A stretch of DNA of 64,000 bases from Fervidobacterium thailandense (GTDB lineage Bacteria > Thermotogota > Thermotogae > Thermotogales > Fervidobacteriaceae): assembly GCF_001719065.1 (NCBI RefSeq), contig NZ_LWAF01000001.1:62001-126000 (forward strand). The letters are read 5' to 3'. Positions 9,306-19,626 of this stretch are shown in pieces. How positions within the stretch are numbered: position 1 is the stretch's first letter; each line of letters begins with the position of its first letter. The position numbers and the translations under genes were made by a program. A model generated the notes under the pieces. It searched no databases. It was not told the DNA's origin and saw only the letters and a program-made list of their open reading frames with translations.

Positions 9306-10289
9306 ATGGATCTTTATTTCATCAAAGTCAGGGCACGAAGCAAGGGCACGGCAGAGGAAATAATCGGATACTTTTTTGGAAAAACGAACAGTGCTCCGGA
9401 TTTTGATTTCTTAGTTGTACCCCTGAGGTATTCAAACATGCTTGATCAATTCACCTTGGAAGAAAATTTATCCGAGTTCAAGGACAAACTTGCCAAACTC
9501 AAAGAGAAGCTCAAGACTCAAACCAGTGTTGGGGATGTGACGTTAGCGTTCGTTTCGTACCTCAATAACGTAATGAACCGTCGCGGTAAAATCCCGCTTG
9601 GAATAGAATTCACAACCGCCATAAAGGAAGGCGATGAGGAAGTTTTGAAAATCATAATTGCCGATCTCCTCGAAGAGTGGAGTCCAAAGATGGAGGTTTT
9701 CCTCAAGGCGGAGGCGTTAACGCTTGAAGAATACTCCGCACTAACTTTTTTCGATATTCAAGAAGATTTTTCCGATGCAGTGGTTGCGCAAGTTTACTCA
9801 AGGTCAGATGTTGCAGACTTGCCTGAGGTTTTTCCAGTCATTGATCCAATAAATGGCGTAAGTATCGTTCAATTTGACGTTGGTGACAAGATTCCAATAG
9901 TTGTCCTCAACTACGGTAAGTACGAATCGGCAATTAAAAGCAAGATACCTGACGTGGACACCGCAAAAAAGGCGATAGAGGGGACTATTGTGAGCAAAGA
10001 GCTGGTGAAGATTAAAGGCGGGACGTTGTACCTTGTGAAGGTTGAAATCGCCGACGGTATAGTTGGAAAGGGATTGATCAGTCCCGCTCTGAAGATATTG
10101 ACCGATGAAGCGTACTTTCTCAAAAAGCGCTCAACTGCTGTGAGGGAACAGAGTGAACGTCAACCGGGCGTTAAGGAGATCAAGCTGCAAGTTCCGCCAA
10201 CGACCGGGAACGAGTTACTCATAGCGTTCATGACGACATTACTTGTCACCGGTGCGTTACTCATCATCGTCTACATATTCACTAAATAA
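9306..10289 (+). CDS. Unknown tail-anchored protein
   Basis: A 327-residue protein I do not recognise. It has no signal peptide. About 300 cytoplasmic residues, rich in Lys, Glu and Asp, include a lysine-rich helix near residues 60-76 (EFKDKLAKLKEKLKTQ). The only membrane segment is at the extreme C terminus (LLIAFMTTLLVTGALLIIVYIF), three residues from the end, making it a C-tail-anchored inner-membrane protein. It is placed between glgC and the GNAT-IspF gene with short gaps (26 and 17 bases), so it probably belongs to the same transcript. No catalytic motif is visible. Confidence 0.6.
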   Translation: MDLYFIKVRARSKGTAEEIIGYFFGKTNSAPDFDFLVVPLRYSNMLDQFTLEENLSEFKDKLAKLKEKLKTQTSVGDVTLAFVSYLNNVMNRRGKIPLGIEFTTAIKEGDEEVLKIIIADLLEEWSPKMEVFLKAEALTLEEYSALTFFDIQEDFSDAVVAQVYSRSDVADLPEVFPVIDPINGVSIVQFDVGDKIPIVVLNYGKYESAIKSKIPDVDTAKKAIEGTIVSKELVKIKGGTLYLVKVEIADGIVGKGLISPALKILTDEAYFLKKRSTAVREQSERQPGVKEIKLQVPPTTGNELLIAFMTTLLVTGALLIIVYIFTK

Positions 10290-10306
10290 GGGAGGTAATC
10301 GCAAGG

Positions 10307-11287
10307 TTGAAGATTAAAAAATTATCGAACGAATACGTAGATGAAGTTGCAAAGCTCGTTTACTTGGAAAAGCAGGACTTTTACGATGATCTCTTCGGGA
10401 CCGATGCGCTCAAATATATTGTGAAAGCTCTGAACAATGACATTCCACCCTTTCTAAAAGACCACAGCCTTGTGGCGTTGGAAAACGAAAAGGTGGTTGG
10501 TACACTCCTCTTTGCGGACAAAGCGTCATTCAGACACGGTTATCAGAAATGGTTGAAAGTTTTGGGGCTGAAGATTTTTCCCGTTGGTAGTAAGATGATA
10601 TACATAATCCAAAGGTTGCTCCTGGAATTCGGGGTCGATGACCTCTACATAGTGGCACTCTCGGGTAGCGTTAGGGAGTACCTCCTGCACGCTTTCATCA
10701 AACAAAACAGATACAGGAAGGTCATAGTTGATACGACAGACGAGGCTTTTTACGCAAAGTTTGGGTTTCACGAAGGAACGCCCGTACACAATAAGCTGAA
10801 GAGGTTTGAAAAACTATGCGATTATGAAACGTTGTCTGGAATTGGATGGGATACTCACCCTCTTGTTAGCGGTCGTGAACTTGTGCTCGGTGGTGTGAAG
10901 ATCGAAAGTCAGGTTGGTTTGGATGGTCACTCCGACGCTGATGTTTTGTGTCATGCGATTATCGATAGCTTACTTGGGGTGTCTCTCAAAACCGACATAG
11001 GGCAGATCTTCCCGGAAACGGCGGAAAACAGAAATAGAAACAGCCTGGAGATGTTGAAAGAAGTCGTTCAGAAGTTGAACATCGATGGGTACTTTCCCTC
11101 CTCGATAGACTGTGTTATAATCTCACCGATAAAGCTGAGTGTTTATAGAGAGAGGATGACTGAAAAAATCGCGAGCGTCACCAATTGCCCGGTATCGATA
11201 AAGTTCAAGTCCGGTAACGGGGTGTACCCCGAATCTGAGTTCAAAGGTATCACTGCTATCTGCATCAGTAATGTGGAGAAAATATAA
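10307..11287 (+). CDS. ispF: GNAT acetyltransferase-like domain fused to 2-C-methyl-D-erythritol 2,4-cyclodiphosphate synthase
   Basis: A 326-residue two-domain protein. Residues 1-165 resemble a GNAT N-acetyltransferase, ending with TTDEAFYAKFGFHEG, the usual motif B. Residues ~178-326 are IspF-like: GWDTHPL and GHSDADVLCHAI supply the Zn-binding Asp and two His, and TDIGQIFPETAENRNR follows. IspF makes 2-C-methyl-D-erythritol 2,4-cyclodiphosphate. The C-terminal family motif (TTTEKLGF.GRGEGI in E. coli) is instead KSGNGVYPESEFKGIT, losing the Mg-binding Glu. Start TTG 10307 follows GGAGGTAATC. The frame is continuous, so the fusion is real in this sequence. Activity of the IspF half is uncertain. 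Confidence 0.85.
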   Translation: MKIKKLSNEYVDEVAKLVYLEKQDFYDDLFGTDALKYIVKALNNDIPPFLKDHSLVALENEKVVGTLLFADKASFRHGYQKWLKVLGLKIFPVGSKMIYIIQRLLLEFGVDDLYIVALSGSVREYLLHAFIKQNRYRKVIVDTTDEAFYAKFGFHEGTPVHNKLKRFEKLCDYETLSGIGWDTHPLVSGRELVLGGVKIESQVGLDGHSDADVLCHAIIDSLLGVSLKTDIGQIFPETAENRNRNSLEMLKEVVQKLNIDGYFPSSIDCVIISPIKLSVYRERMTEKIASVTNCPVSIKFKSGNGVYPESEFKGITAICISNVEKI

Positions 11288-11331
11288 AAAAATCCAAATA
11301 AACTCAGTTAACAGGAAGCGGAGGTGGAGCT

Positions 11332-11886
11332 ATGGTGAACTCGTTCCTTAAGACTGCGGAGGAAAAGATGAAGAAATCTGTTGAAAAGATAGCCGAAGAA
11401 TTGAAACACTTGAGGACCGGACGTGCTTCTCCGGCTGTTCTCGAAGAAATCAAGGTCGATTACTACGGTGTACCAACACCGATACTCCAGGTTGCGCAGG
11501 TAACAACCGAAGAAAGGCAGCTTATTATAAAACCGTGGGAACGCAACCTCTTGAGTGCCATTGAAAAGGCCATTCTTGCGAGCGACCTTGGATTAACACC
11601 GGTTAACGATGGGAACGTTGTGAGAATAGTGTTCCCGACGCCAACGACCGAACAAAGGCAAAAATGGGTCAAGAAGGCCAAGGAGATAGTTGAAGAGGGG
11701 AAGGTGGCGGTCCGAAATATCAGGCGCGACGTACTCAAGGATGTGAAGGATAAGAAGAAAGAGGGCGAGATCTCCGAAGATGATGAAAAGAGACTTGAGA
11801 AGGAGATACAGAACCTAACTGACAAGTACATTGCCGAACTTGACAAACTCTTTGAAAAGAAGGAAAAGGAGATAATGGAATTCTGA
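11332..11886 (+). CDS. frr: Ribosome recycling factor
   Basis: RRF splits the post-termination ribosome together with EF-G. The 184-residue protein matches the family end to end: [89 protein letters not shown] and a C-terminal coiled-coil helix. ATG 11332 follows GCGGAGGTGGAG. Its stop overlaps the uppS start, so the two are coupled. Confidence 0.97.
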   Translation: MVNSFLKTAEEKMKKSVEKIAEELKHLRTGRASPAVLEEIKVDYYGVPTPILQVAQVTTEERQLIIKPWERNLLSAIEKAILASDLGLTPVNDGNVVRIVFPTPTTEQRQKWVKKAKEIVEEGKVAVRNIRRDVLKDVKDKKKEGEISEDDEKRLEKEIQNLTDKYIAELDKLFEKKEKEIMEF

Positions 11887-12599
11887 TGGCCACAGTAAGA
11901 AAAGAACCACCGAGGCACATCGCGTTTATAATGGATGGTAACGGCCGATGGGCAAAGGAGAAAGGTAAACCGAGGACTTACGGGCACTACGTTGGTGCAT
12001 ACAAGATCGAGGACGTCGTTAGGTGGTGCGCCCAACGTGGCGTTGAGTTCGCCACCTTTTACGCCTTTTCGACGGAAAATTGGAAACGGCCTCTGGACGA
12101 AGTGAAGTTTTTATTCAACCTGCTCGTTGAAAAGATAGGAGAATTCTATGAACGGATGAACAAAGAAAAAGTAAGGTTGAGGTTCATAGGAAGAATAACC
12201 GAACTGCCCGATGCGGTGAAAGAGAAGTGCTTAGAGTACGAGGAGAAGACGAAAAACAACGACAGAATACAGGTAATCATAGCGTTGAACTACGGTGGTC
12301 GTGCCGAAATTGTAGATGCGGTGAAAAAGATTGTTCAATCCGGTTCGGTTAACATAAATTCTTTGAATGAAGAGAATTTCCGAAACTTTTTGTATGCACC
12401 GGATGTACCGGACCCGGACTTGGTAATCCGGACATCTGGTGAACAACGGATTAGCAACTTCCTACTTTGGCAAATTGCTTACAGTGAACTTTACTTTAGT
12501 CCAGTGTACTGGCCCGATTTCAGCGAGGAAGAACTGGACAAGGCGATAGCTTTTTACATGAGTAGGGACAGAAGGTTCGGGGGGATTGGGGAAAGATGA
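11886..12599 (+). CDS. uppS: Isoprenyl transferase (undecaprenyl diphosphate synthase type)
   Basis: A cis-prenyltransferase that extends farnesyl diphosphate with isopentenyl diphosphate to make the C55 carrier for peptidoglycan and glycans. The catalytic Asp and phosphate-binding Arg are in FIMDGNGRWAKEKGKPRTYGH; ALNYGGRAEIVDAVKKI, LVIRTSGEQRISNFLLWQIAYSEL and WPDF complete the family pattern. Length 237 residues is normal. It overlaps frr and cdsA (ATGA at 12596). The MEP-pathway genes in the same run supply its precursors. Confidence 0.96.
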   Translation: MATVRKEPPRHIAFIMDGNGRWAKEKGKPRTYGHYVGAYKIEDVVRWCAQRGVEFATFYAFSTENWKRPLDEVKFLFNLLVEKIGEFYERMNKEKVRLRFIGRITELPDAVKEKCLEYEEKTKNNDRIQVIIALNYGGRAEIVDAVKKIVQSGSVNINSLNEENFRNFLYAPDVPDPDLVIRTSGEQRISNFLLWQIAYSELYFSPVYWPDFSEEELDKAIAFYMSRDRRFGGIGER

Positions 12600-13423
12600 G
12601 TAATTTAAAGGTCGAGACCGTCCAACGCGTCGTGAGCGCTCTCATCGTAGCCCCGTTCGTTGTTCTGTGCTTTATCTCGTACAACAGTCTGGTCGGTCTT
12701 GTTGCGGCAATCGTTATGATTTCGAGTGGGGAATTTTTCTACACAACGCTGAAAAAACACGGCGCGTGGTTAATGGTCGTTTACACGGCAATAGTTTCGG
12801 CATTTCCTATTCTGTACGGAACATTTTTCCAAGATAGGCCTATGGAATTGCTCGCTTACGTGTACATTGCCGGAATAGTCTTCACACTGGCACAAGTTAA
12901 GAACAGAGAGATAGTTACGGAGATTTATTTCGCCTTCACTACAGCTCTTGTTTATATCGCGTTTCTGCTGTCGTTTTTTATCCCGTTGTACGCGAAATTT
13001 GGTGCCGATGCAGCGTTGCTAACGTTAACTTTGAGTTGGTCGTACGATAGCTTCGCCTTCGCTTTTGGCATGTCAACTGGCGGGAAGCACAAACTGGGAA
13101 GCTATTACAGTCCCAACAAATCCTGGGAAGGTTTGTTTGGTGGAATTTTTGGTACAATCTTGTACATAATCTTGTACCAGAACCTTGCGAGGTTGTTCTT
13201 CAACTCGGATTTGAAACTTTCCTTCCCGATCGTTCTACTCATCGCGGCGGTGACCGCGATTTTCGATACCTTTGGTGACATCTTTGAATCGTCCATCAAG
13301 AGACACTACAACGTGAAGCACATGGGAAACTTACTTCCGGGACACGGAGGTATGCTTGATCGGATAGACGGTCTTTTATTCATAACACCGGTTGTGTACA
13401 CGATATTTATGATCTTCGGCTGA
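12596..13423 (+). CDS. cdsA: Phosphatidate cytidylyltransferase
   Basis: A 275-residue polytopic membrane enzyme that makes CDP-diacylglycerol from phosphatidate and CTP. About seven hydrophobic segments are visible. The signature SIKRHYNVKHMGNLLPGHGG with MLDRIDG follows directly, close to the CDS consensus (S-x-K-R...H-G-G-x-x-D-R), and SPNKSWEG precedes it. It overlaps uppS by four bases. The uppS-cdsA order is a widespread arrangement. Confidence 0.95.
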   Translation: MSNLKVETVQRVVSALIVAPFVVLCFISYNSLVGLVAAIVMISSGEFFYTTLKKHGAWLMVVYTAIVSAFPILYGTFFQDRPMELLAYVYIAGIVFTLAQVKNREIVTEIYFAFTTALVYIAFLLSFFIPLYAKFGADAALLTLTLSWSYDSFAFAFGMSTGGKHKLGSYYSPNKSWEGLFGGIFGTILYIILYQNLARLFFNSDLKLSFPIVLLIAAVTAIFDTFGDIFESSIKRHYNVKHMGNLLPGHGGMLDRIDGLLFITPVVYTIFMIFG

Positions 13424-13444
13424 AAATGATAACTCGGAGGTGCG

Positions 13445-16045
13445 ATGATGAGATACATGACGAGCGAAGAGATACGAGAATCGTTTCTTTCTTTCTTCGA
13501 ATCGAAAGGGCATAAAAGGTTACCAAGTGCATCGTTGATTCCGGACGATCCACAGCTTTTGTTTACCGTCGCTGGTATGGTACCTTTCAAGCCCATATTC
13601 TGGGGTAAAGTGGAACCGGTGTACACGAGGGTCACAACCTGCCAAAAATGTGTGAGGACGAACGATATAGAGAACGTGGGTAGAACCCCAAGGCACCACA
13701 CTTTCTTCGAGATGCTCGGGAATTTTTCCTTCGGAGATTATTTCAAGAGAGAAGCGATCGAATGGGCTTGGGAATTCGTTACTCAGGTTCTCCAGATGCC
13801 CGAAGAGAAACTGTGGGTATCGGTGTACGAAGAAGACGATGAGGCTTTCGAGATATGGAGAAGCGTAGGTGTCCCGGAGAGAAAAATCGTTCGAATGAGC
13901 AAGGAGGACAATTTCTGGGGGCCGGCCGGTCCCACGGGTCCGTGCGGTCCGTGTTCGGAGATCTTCTACGATACGGGTGTGGAAGTACCGGTTCCAGAAG
14001 GTCAAGAACCGACACCGGCTAACACGGACGGTCGATTCATAGAGATCTGGAACCTGGTCTTTACGGAATTTTACCAGGACGAGGAAGGTAAACTCCATCC
14101 ACTGCCCAAAAAGAACATTGATACCGGTGCGGGCTTAGAACGCATCGCGGCTATGATGCAGGGGGTTTACTGGAACTTCGATACGGACCTTTTCAAACCA
14201 ATCATCGACCGGATCCAGGAGGTCCTTAACGTAAAATACAAGGAAGATCCGAAGAAGGACGTTTCGATTCGGGTAATAGCTGATCATGTCAGGGCCGTCA
14301 CGTTCATGATAACCGACGGTGTCCTGCCTTCGAACGAGGGACGTGGATACGTGCTCAGAAGGGTATTACGGAGGGCCCTCAGGCACGGGGTACTCCTTGG
14401 TGCCAAAGAGCCGTTCCTCTATAAAATCGTCGAGAGTGTCGTTTCCAAGATGAAGTCCGTTTATCCGGAGCTTCTTGACAAGCGTTCCTTCGTGGAAAAT
14501 GTGGTGAAAAACGAGGAATTAAGATTTATTTCGAACTTGACCAGAGGTACGGAGATGGTACACAAAATCGCTTCCAGCACGGGTGGTAGGATCTCCGCTG
14601 AAGATGCGTTCAAACTTTACGATACCTACGGTTTCCCGATAGATATCCTCAAAGATATCGCACGCGAGAATAATTACGCGTTGGACGAGGAAGGCTTTGA
14701 AAGGTACCTGGAAGAGCAAAGGGAACGCTCGCGGAAAGCGCAAGGGGAGGTAGAATTTGCTGCGAAAACCGGGTACGAGGGAATTGACCTGGAGACCGTA
14801 TTTGTCGGGTACGACACGTTGGAGTCAAAATCGAAGGTTTTAAAAATCAAGTTTGGCGATCAATTTGTTGAATCCGCACGCGACTGTGACTGCGAAGTGG
14901 TTCTTGATGTCACGCCCTTCTACGCGGAGAAAGGTGGACAAGTTGCGGATACCGGGGTCATAATTGGAAGGGACGGAAAATTCGAGGTACATTATGTTTA
15001 TTCGCCGGTAGAAGGCGTGATCGTTCACAAAGGTCGTTTGAACGGAAGCTTGTCCATTGGTGAAGAGGTCCAAGCACGCGTGGATGAAGGAAAGCGTAAA
15101 GCGACGATGCGAAACCACACAGCCACGCATCTACTCCACGCGGCTTTGAGAAAGGTACTTGGTACACACGTTCGACAAGCCGGTTCTCTTGTTGAACCTG
15201 CACGCTTGAGGTTTGACTTCACACATTACCAGGCTTTATCGGATGAGGAAATAGCCGCAATAGAGGATTTGGTGAACGAAGTAGTGCTTTCCGCAATCCC
15301 CGTTGAGATCGAGGTGAAGCCGTACGATGAGGCGGTAAAAGAGGGAGCCATCGCCCTGTTCGACGAAAAGTACGGTGATTTCGTAAGGGTGGTAAAGGTT
15401 GGTGATTTTAGCGAGGAATTGTGCGGTGGAACGCACGTGAAAAACACCGGCGAGATTGGTCTCTTTAAGATCGTCTCCGAAGGAGCCGTGAGTGCTGGTG
15501 TACGTAGGATAGAGGCGGTTACTGGTTTGAACTCGCTGAAGTTATTCCGTACTTTGGAAACGAGGATAAGATCGATCAGGGGGATCTTTGACGTTCCTGA
15601 GGAACAGCTGGTGGAAAAAATTCAAAGGTTGGTTGAAGAGAGAAAACGGCTGGAAAAGGAAGTATCCGAACTCAAGAGGAAGGCAATCAGCGTTGAGGAT
15701 ATAATTGCTAATGCTAAAGAATACGGTGGTGTGAAATACGTCGCGCACGTGTTTGATGGCGTCGAGCCGGAAGTACTCAAACAGTTAGTCGATGACCTTT
15801 CCGATAGGCTGAAGGGACCGGTACTCCTTATTTCGAAACTCGAGGGCAAAATACTCTTCGTTGTTAAGGTGCCGAAGGAACTGACCTCGGACTACCACGC
15901 TGGGAACATTGCCAAGGCCGTGGCGCAAGTCCTGGGTGGTGGCGGCGGTGGAAGTCCAACCTTCGCACAAGCGGGTGGAAGGTCTGTTGACATGATTCCG
16001 AAGGCGGTTGAAACTTTCGAAAAAATCGTCAGAAAGGAAGTGTAG
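13445..16045 (+). CDS. alaS: Alanyl-tRNA synthetase
   Basis: A full-length class II synthetase of 866 residues. Visible features: N-terminal catalytic core ([50 protein letters not shown]), editing domain with [16 protein letters not shown] and [13 protein letters not shown] (zinc ligands for proofreading of Ser and Gly), then a coiled-coil ([17 protein letters not shown]) and the C-Ala domain ending in the glycine-rich [16 protein letters not shown]. Two adjacent ATG codons (13445, 13448) follow TCGGAGGTGCG. Confidence 0.98.
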   Translation: MMRYMTSEEIRESFLSFFESKGHKRLPSASLIPDDPQLLFTVAGMVPFKPIFWGKVEPVYTRVTTCQKCVRTNDIENVGRTPRHHTFFEMLGNFSFGDYFKREAIEWAWEFVTQVLQMPEEKLWVSVYEEDDEAFEIWRSVGVPERKIVRMSKEDNFWGPAGPTGPCGPCSEIFYDTGVEVPVPEGQEPTPANTDGRFIEIWNLVFTEFYQDEEGKLHPLPKKNIDTGAGLERIAAMMQGVYWNFDTDLFKPIIDRIQEVLNVKYKEDPKKDVSIRVIADHVRAVTFMITDGVLPSNEGRGYVLRRVLRRALRHGVLLGAKEPFLYKIVESVVSKMKSVYPELLDKRSFVENVVKNEELRFISNLTRGTEMVHKIASSTGGRISAEDAFKLYDTYGFPIDILKDIARENNYALDEEGFERYLEEQRERSRKAQGEVEFAAKTGYEGIDLETVFVGYDTLESKSKVLKIKFGDQFVESARDCDCEVVLDVTPFYAEKGGQVADTGVIIGRDGKFEVHYVYSPVEGVIVHKGRLNGSLSIGEEVQARVDEGKRKATMRNHTATHLLHAALRKVLGTHVRQAGSLVEPARLRFDFTHYQALSDEEIAAIEDLVNEVVLSAIPVEIEVKPYDEAVKEGAIALFDEKYGDFVRVVKVGDFSEELCGGTHVKNTGEIGLFKIVSEGAVSAGVRRIEAVTGLNSLKLFRTLETRIRSIRGIFDVPEEQLVEKIQRLVEERKRLEKEVSELKRKAISVEDIIANAKEYGGVKYVAHVFDGVEPEVLKQLVDDLSDRLKGPVLLISKLEGKILFVVKVPKELTSDYHAGNIAKAVAQVLGGGGGGSPTFAQAGGRSVDMIPKAVETFEKIVRKEV

Positions 16046-16047
16046 TA

Positions 16048-17061
16048 ATGTTCGGTAGACTCGACCTTGGTATCGATCTTGGGACTGCGAACACCCTCGT
16101 GTACGTTAGAGGTAGAGGAATAGTAGTCAACGAGCCATCCGTGATCGCGATAAACGTGGAAACGAACGAGATCGTCAAAGTTGGTGAAGAAGCAAAGAAG
16201 ATGATAGGCAAGACACCGTCCTTCATCCAAGCCATTCGACCACTAAAAGACGGTGTTATCGCGGACTACGACGTTGCTTTGGCTATGCTTACCTATTTCA
16301 TAGCTAAAGCCCAAGATAGGTTCTCCTTTTTCAGACCACGCGTGGTGATCGGGGTTCCGGTCGGTGTCACCGAGGTGGAGAGTCGGGCACTGCTCACAGC
16401 TGGTAAAGAAGCCGGTGCGAAGAAGGTCTTCCTCATTGAAGAACCCATGGCAACGGCACTTGGTGCAGGATTGCCCGTTGAAGAGCCGCAGGGACACATG
16501 GTGATCGACATCGGCGGTGGTACCACGGAGGCCGCGGTCATCTCACTTGGTTCGATTGTAACGTGGTCTTCCACACGCGTTGCTGGAGACGAGTTCGACG
16601 AGGCAATCATCCAGTACGTTCGTGAGGTTTACCGTGTAACCATAGGCGTTCGAACTGCCGAGAGAGTCAAAATAGAGGTCGGTAACGTATTTCCGTTGAG
16701 GGAATACGATGAGCTCCAAACGGAGGTCGTTGGCATAGAACTCTCCTCTGGACTGCCGAAGAGACTCACGCTCACCGGTGGTGAAATCCGGGAAGCGATA
16801 AAATCAACCGCGATGCAAATTGTTGAAACTGCCAAGGCAACACTCGAAAAAACACCTCCGGAGTTGGTAGCCGATATCACCGAGCGTGGTATCATTGTCT
16901 CCGGTGGTGGTTCATTACTGAGAGGGATTTGCGAACTCATCTCCAAAGAAACAGGTATAAACGTTTACAGGGCCGAAGACCCGATGAGCTGTGTGGCACG
17001 TGGGGCTGGAATGGTCTTGGATAAAATGGACATACTTGCGAGGTTGAAGAGTGTAGAATGA
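16048..17061 (+). CDS. mreB: Rod-shape-determining protein MreB
   Basis: A bacterial actin homologue that polymerises beneath the membrane and directs lateral wall synthesis. The 337-residue protein shows [20 protein letters not shown] (phosphate 1), [13 protein letters not shown] (phosphate 2) and [14 protein letters not shown] (adenosine loop). It starts 2 bases after alaS stops, and its end overlaps the next gene, a possible mreC. Confidence 0.97.
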   Translation: MFGRLDLGIDLGTANTLVYVRGRGIVVNEPSVIAINVETNEIVKVGEEAKKMIGKTPSFIQAIRPLKDGVIADYDVALAMLTYFIAKAQDRFSFFRPRVVIGVPVGVTEVESRALLTAGKEAGAKKVFLIEEPMATALGAGLPVEEPQGHMVIDIGGGTTEAAVISLGSIVTWSSTRVAGDEFDEAIIQYVREVYRVTIGVRTAERVKIEVGNVFPLREYDELQTEVVGIELSSGLPKRLTLTGGEIREAIKSTAMQIVETAKATLEKTPPELVADITERGIIVSGGGSLLRGICELISKETGINVYRAEDPMSCVARGAGMVLDKMDILARLKSVE

Positions 17062-17684
17062 GGGAAAACGTTCTTGCCACAGTTTCTATGGTTTTACTAC
17101 TCATCCTTCTGCTCGACGTGTTCACCGAAAACGTGTTTTCAACTATCGTTGCCGAAATTTTGGCCAAAATTTCGTACCCACTGTACATTTCCAGAGAGTA
17201 TTTGGAAAGTTTCTTTGAAAAAAGGCCAACCACCATAAACGTCACACTGTTCGGAAAACGCGAAGACGTACTGGTGATATTGAGCGAGGATACGAACGGG
17301 TTTTACGTGAAAGACCTCGAAACGAGGGGTCTGGTTATAGAACCACGTTCAAGGCAGTTGATAGGTTTTGTTGAGCGTACGGGAAAGATCGGTTACGTGA
17401 GAAAATGGTGGGAGTCGGAGTTTCCAGTAACGGTGGAGAGCTCGGAAACCAGGGTGGTGGGGTTTTACAGAAAACTGAGGATCGAGATCCCGGATCCGCA
17501 ACTGGAAGTCGCCGGAAAGGTTTACTTAGCCGATAGTGAAGAGTACGGTAGGCTCTTGAGAGCTCACGACATATCGATAGGTACCTTCAATGATGGTTAC
17601 TTCCAGCCGAAAATACCAAGGATTCCAAAATACGTGATCGTCTTACCTTCGTACGAAGAGTATGACGAAGGAGCCCGCAAATAA
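17058..17684 (+). CDS. Single-pass membrane protein, possible divergent MreC
   Basis: A 208-residue protein whose start overlaps the mreB stop by four bases (ATGA). It has an N-terminal membrane anchor (residues 6-25, [18 protein letters not shown]), a short helix, and then a beta-rich extracytoplasmic domain. Position immediately after mreB and this topology fit MreC, which links MreB to the wall synthases. The sequence lacks the usual recognisable MreC glycine-rich strands and is shorter than the ~270-residue norm, so I rate this as context-based inference. No mreD follows. Confidence 0.5.
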   Translation: MRENVLATVSMVLLLILLLDVFTENVFSTIVAEILAKISYPLYISREYLESFFEKRPTTINVTLFGKREDVLVILSEDTNGFYVKDLETRGLVIEPRSRQLIGFVERTGKIGYVRKWWESEFPVTVESSETRVVGFYRKLRIEIPDPQLEVAGKVYLADSEEYGRLLRAHDISIGTFNDGYFQPKIPRIPKYVIVLPSYEEYDEGARK

Positions 17685-17700
17685 AAGAGGGGGGAAACGA

Positions 17701-18279
17701 ATGTACGAGGAACTTTCAAAAGAGCAGCTGATCCAAAAAATTCACGAACTGGAAGACGAAATTGCACGACTGAAAATGAGGGAGAACGAGCTCGAAATAC
17801 TATTGAACGAGTATTCAACAATTATGAAGAAGCAGTTCGAAGTTTTTGACGATTTTATCAGGGACGTTGGGACGAAACGCATGATCGACCCGCTGACAAG
17901 GGTCTATTCTCACGAGCACATCATGAAACTCATCTCATATTATCACCAGAAGGCGTTCGAAGAGAATTTCGAATACGCCTTGGTTACTGTACGAATAAAC
18001 AATTTTGAAAGTATGGAACAGATCGAAAAAGAGCAAGCGCTTTTGAGTGTCGGTAAGCTTTTAAAGGAACTTGTCAGGGTTCCGCTTGACAGCGTCGGAA
18101 GGTTAAGCGACGACACGTTCATAGTGTTGCTTACCGAGATAAGCAGGGAAAACGCGCTGAAGGTCAAGGAACGCATAGAGAATGCACTTGCTATAAGGAA
18201 CATCGACTGTAGCATAAAGTTTTCCAGTTATCCAAAGGATTCAACAAACCTTGAGGAGCTCGTAAAGAAGGTTTTCTGA
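17701..18279 (+). CDS. Degenerate GGDEF-domain protein with N-terminal coiled coil
   Basis: A 192-residue protein from ATG 17701 (ribosome site AGAGGGGGGAAACGA). Residues 1-45 form a heptad-rich coiled coil (LIQKIHELEDEIARLKMRENELEILL). The rest aligns with a diguanylate cyclase fold: DPLTRVYSHEHIMKLI corresponds to the DPLTGLYNR start, but the signature loop is RLSDDTF where active enzymes have R.GGDEF. Two glycines needed for GTP binding are absent, so it probably does not make c-di-GMP and may be a regulatory or scaffold protein. A longer start at 17662 would overlap the previous gene. An HD-GYP gene is at 45315. Confidence 0.75.
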   Translation: MYEELSKEQLIQKIHELEDEIARLKMRENELEILLNEYSTIMKKQFEVFDDFIRDVGTKRMIDPLTRVYSHEHIMKLISYYHQKAFEENFEYALVTVRINNFESMEQIEKEQALLSVGKLLKELVRVPLDSVGRLSDDTFIVLLTEISRENALKVKERIENALAIRNIDCSIKFSSYPKDSTNLEELVKKVF

Positions 18280-18354
18280 AGATCGGTTGGAGTTTACAGT
18301 TCAAAAGTAATCGCGGCTTGGTTGAGCAAATAAGACGAAGGTGAGGAGCGCAGT

Positions 18355-19626
18355 ATGGGTAGCATTGTTGTGTCAAAGAGTGTTTTATCCGGTGAAGTGG
18401 AAGTCTCCGGTGCGAAGAACTCCGCACTGCCACTTTTGGCAGCCACCATACTAACGGACGAGGAAGTCATTTTAAACAAAGTCCCGCATTTAGCCGATGT
18501 GGAAACGATGTTCGACATCCTCAGAACTTTGGGTAAGAAAGTGCAGTACGACAGAGATTCCGGGGTTGCCCGGGTTTCCGGTGCCGTGGATAAGGCACAC
18601 GTACCCTACGATTTGGTGCGGAAAATGCGTGCCTCGTTCAACGTGATGGGGCCACTGACGGTGATGCTTGGTGAGGCGAGCACGCCACTTCCCGGTGGTT
18701 GCGCCATTGGGGTTAGGCCTGTTGACTACCACATCGAGGGACTTAAAAAATTGGGCTTTGAGATTTTCTTCGAGCACGGTGAAATCAGGGCTCGAGTTGG
18801 AAAGAAGGATGAGTTTGTCGTCGTTCATCTACCGTTTCCGAGTGTTGGCGCCACCGAGCACATCATGAGCGTGGCGACGTTGCTGCCAGGAACGACCGTC
18901 ATCGAAAATGCGGCGATGGAACCCGAAATAGTGGATTTGCAGGATTTGCTCAACAAAATGGGTGCAAGAGTTCGGGGAGCTGGTACGAGTAAAATAATCG
19001 TTGAAGGAGTTGAAAAGCTTCACGGGTGTGAGCATACCATCATTCCGGACAGGATAGAGGCCGGAACCTACGCCATAGCGATCCTTTCCACAGGCGGTGA
19101 GGGACAAGTAAAGAACGTCGTTCCAGAACACCTTGACGCGCTGTGGTCGGTGCTCGAACGCTCAGGTGCTTACGTCAAGAGGGGAACGAACTACGTATAC
19201 GTAAAATCACCCGGCAAATGGCATGCGTGCGATGTGAACGTCCTGCCTTATCCAGGATTTCCAACCGATTTGCAACCGCAAATCGTTGTTTACCTCTCAA
19301 CAGCGCAGGGTACAAGTACTGTAACGGAAAACGTCTTCAAAACGAGGTTTGCACACGTTGCCGAGCTTGTTAGAATGGGAGCGAACATGAAGTTGAAAGA
19401 CAACACGTTGATAATCGAAGGGGTCGAAAAACTACAGGGAGCCACCGTGATGGGTACGGATCTCAGGGCAACGGCCGCACTCGTGATCGCCGGTTTTGTC
19501 GCCGAAGGTTCGACAGAGGTTACCCAGGTGGAACACATCTTCAGAGGATACGAGAGGGTTATAGAAAAGTTCAGGGGGCTGGGAGGTGTTCTCGAGTACA
19601 GGCCCGGAGGTGTGCCAGAAATTTGA
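18355..19626 (+). CDS. murA: UDP-N-acetylglucosamine 1-carboxyvinyltransferase
   Basis: MurA transfers enolpyruvyl from PEP to UDP-GlcNAc, the first committed step of peptidoglycan synthesis. The 423-residue protein shows [17 protein letters not shown] (UDP-GlcNAc contacts, K21-N22), the PEP-binding Cys at about residue 116 in [16 protein letters not shown], and [12 protein letters not shown]. The reactive residue is Cys rather than the Asp found in fosfomycin-resistant forms. ATG 18355 is behind GGTGAGGAG. The next gene overlaps its stop. Confidence 0.96.
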   Translation: MGSIVVSKSVLSGEVEVSGAKNSALPLLAATILTDEEVILNKVPHLADVETMFDILRTLGKKVQYDRDSGVARVSGAVDKAHVPYDLVRKMRASFNVMGPLTVMLGEASTPLPGGCAIGVRPVDYHIEGLKKLGFEIFFEHGEIRARVGKKDEFVVVHLPFPSVGATEHIMSVATLLPGTTVIENAAMEPEIVDLQDLLNKMGARVRGAGTSKIIVEGVEKLHGCEHTIIPDRIEAGTYAIAILSTGGEGQVKNVVPEHLDALWSVLERSGAYVKRGTNYVYVKSPGKWHACDVNVLPYPGFPTDLQPQIVVYLSTAQGTSTVTENVFKTRFAHVAELVRMGANMKLKDNTLIIEGVEKLQGATVMGTDLRATAALVIAGFVAEGSTEVTQVEHIFRGYERVIEKFRGLGGVLEYRPGGVPEI

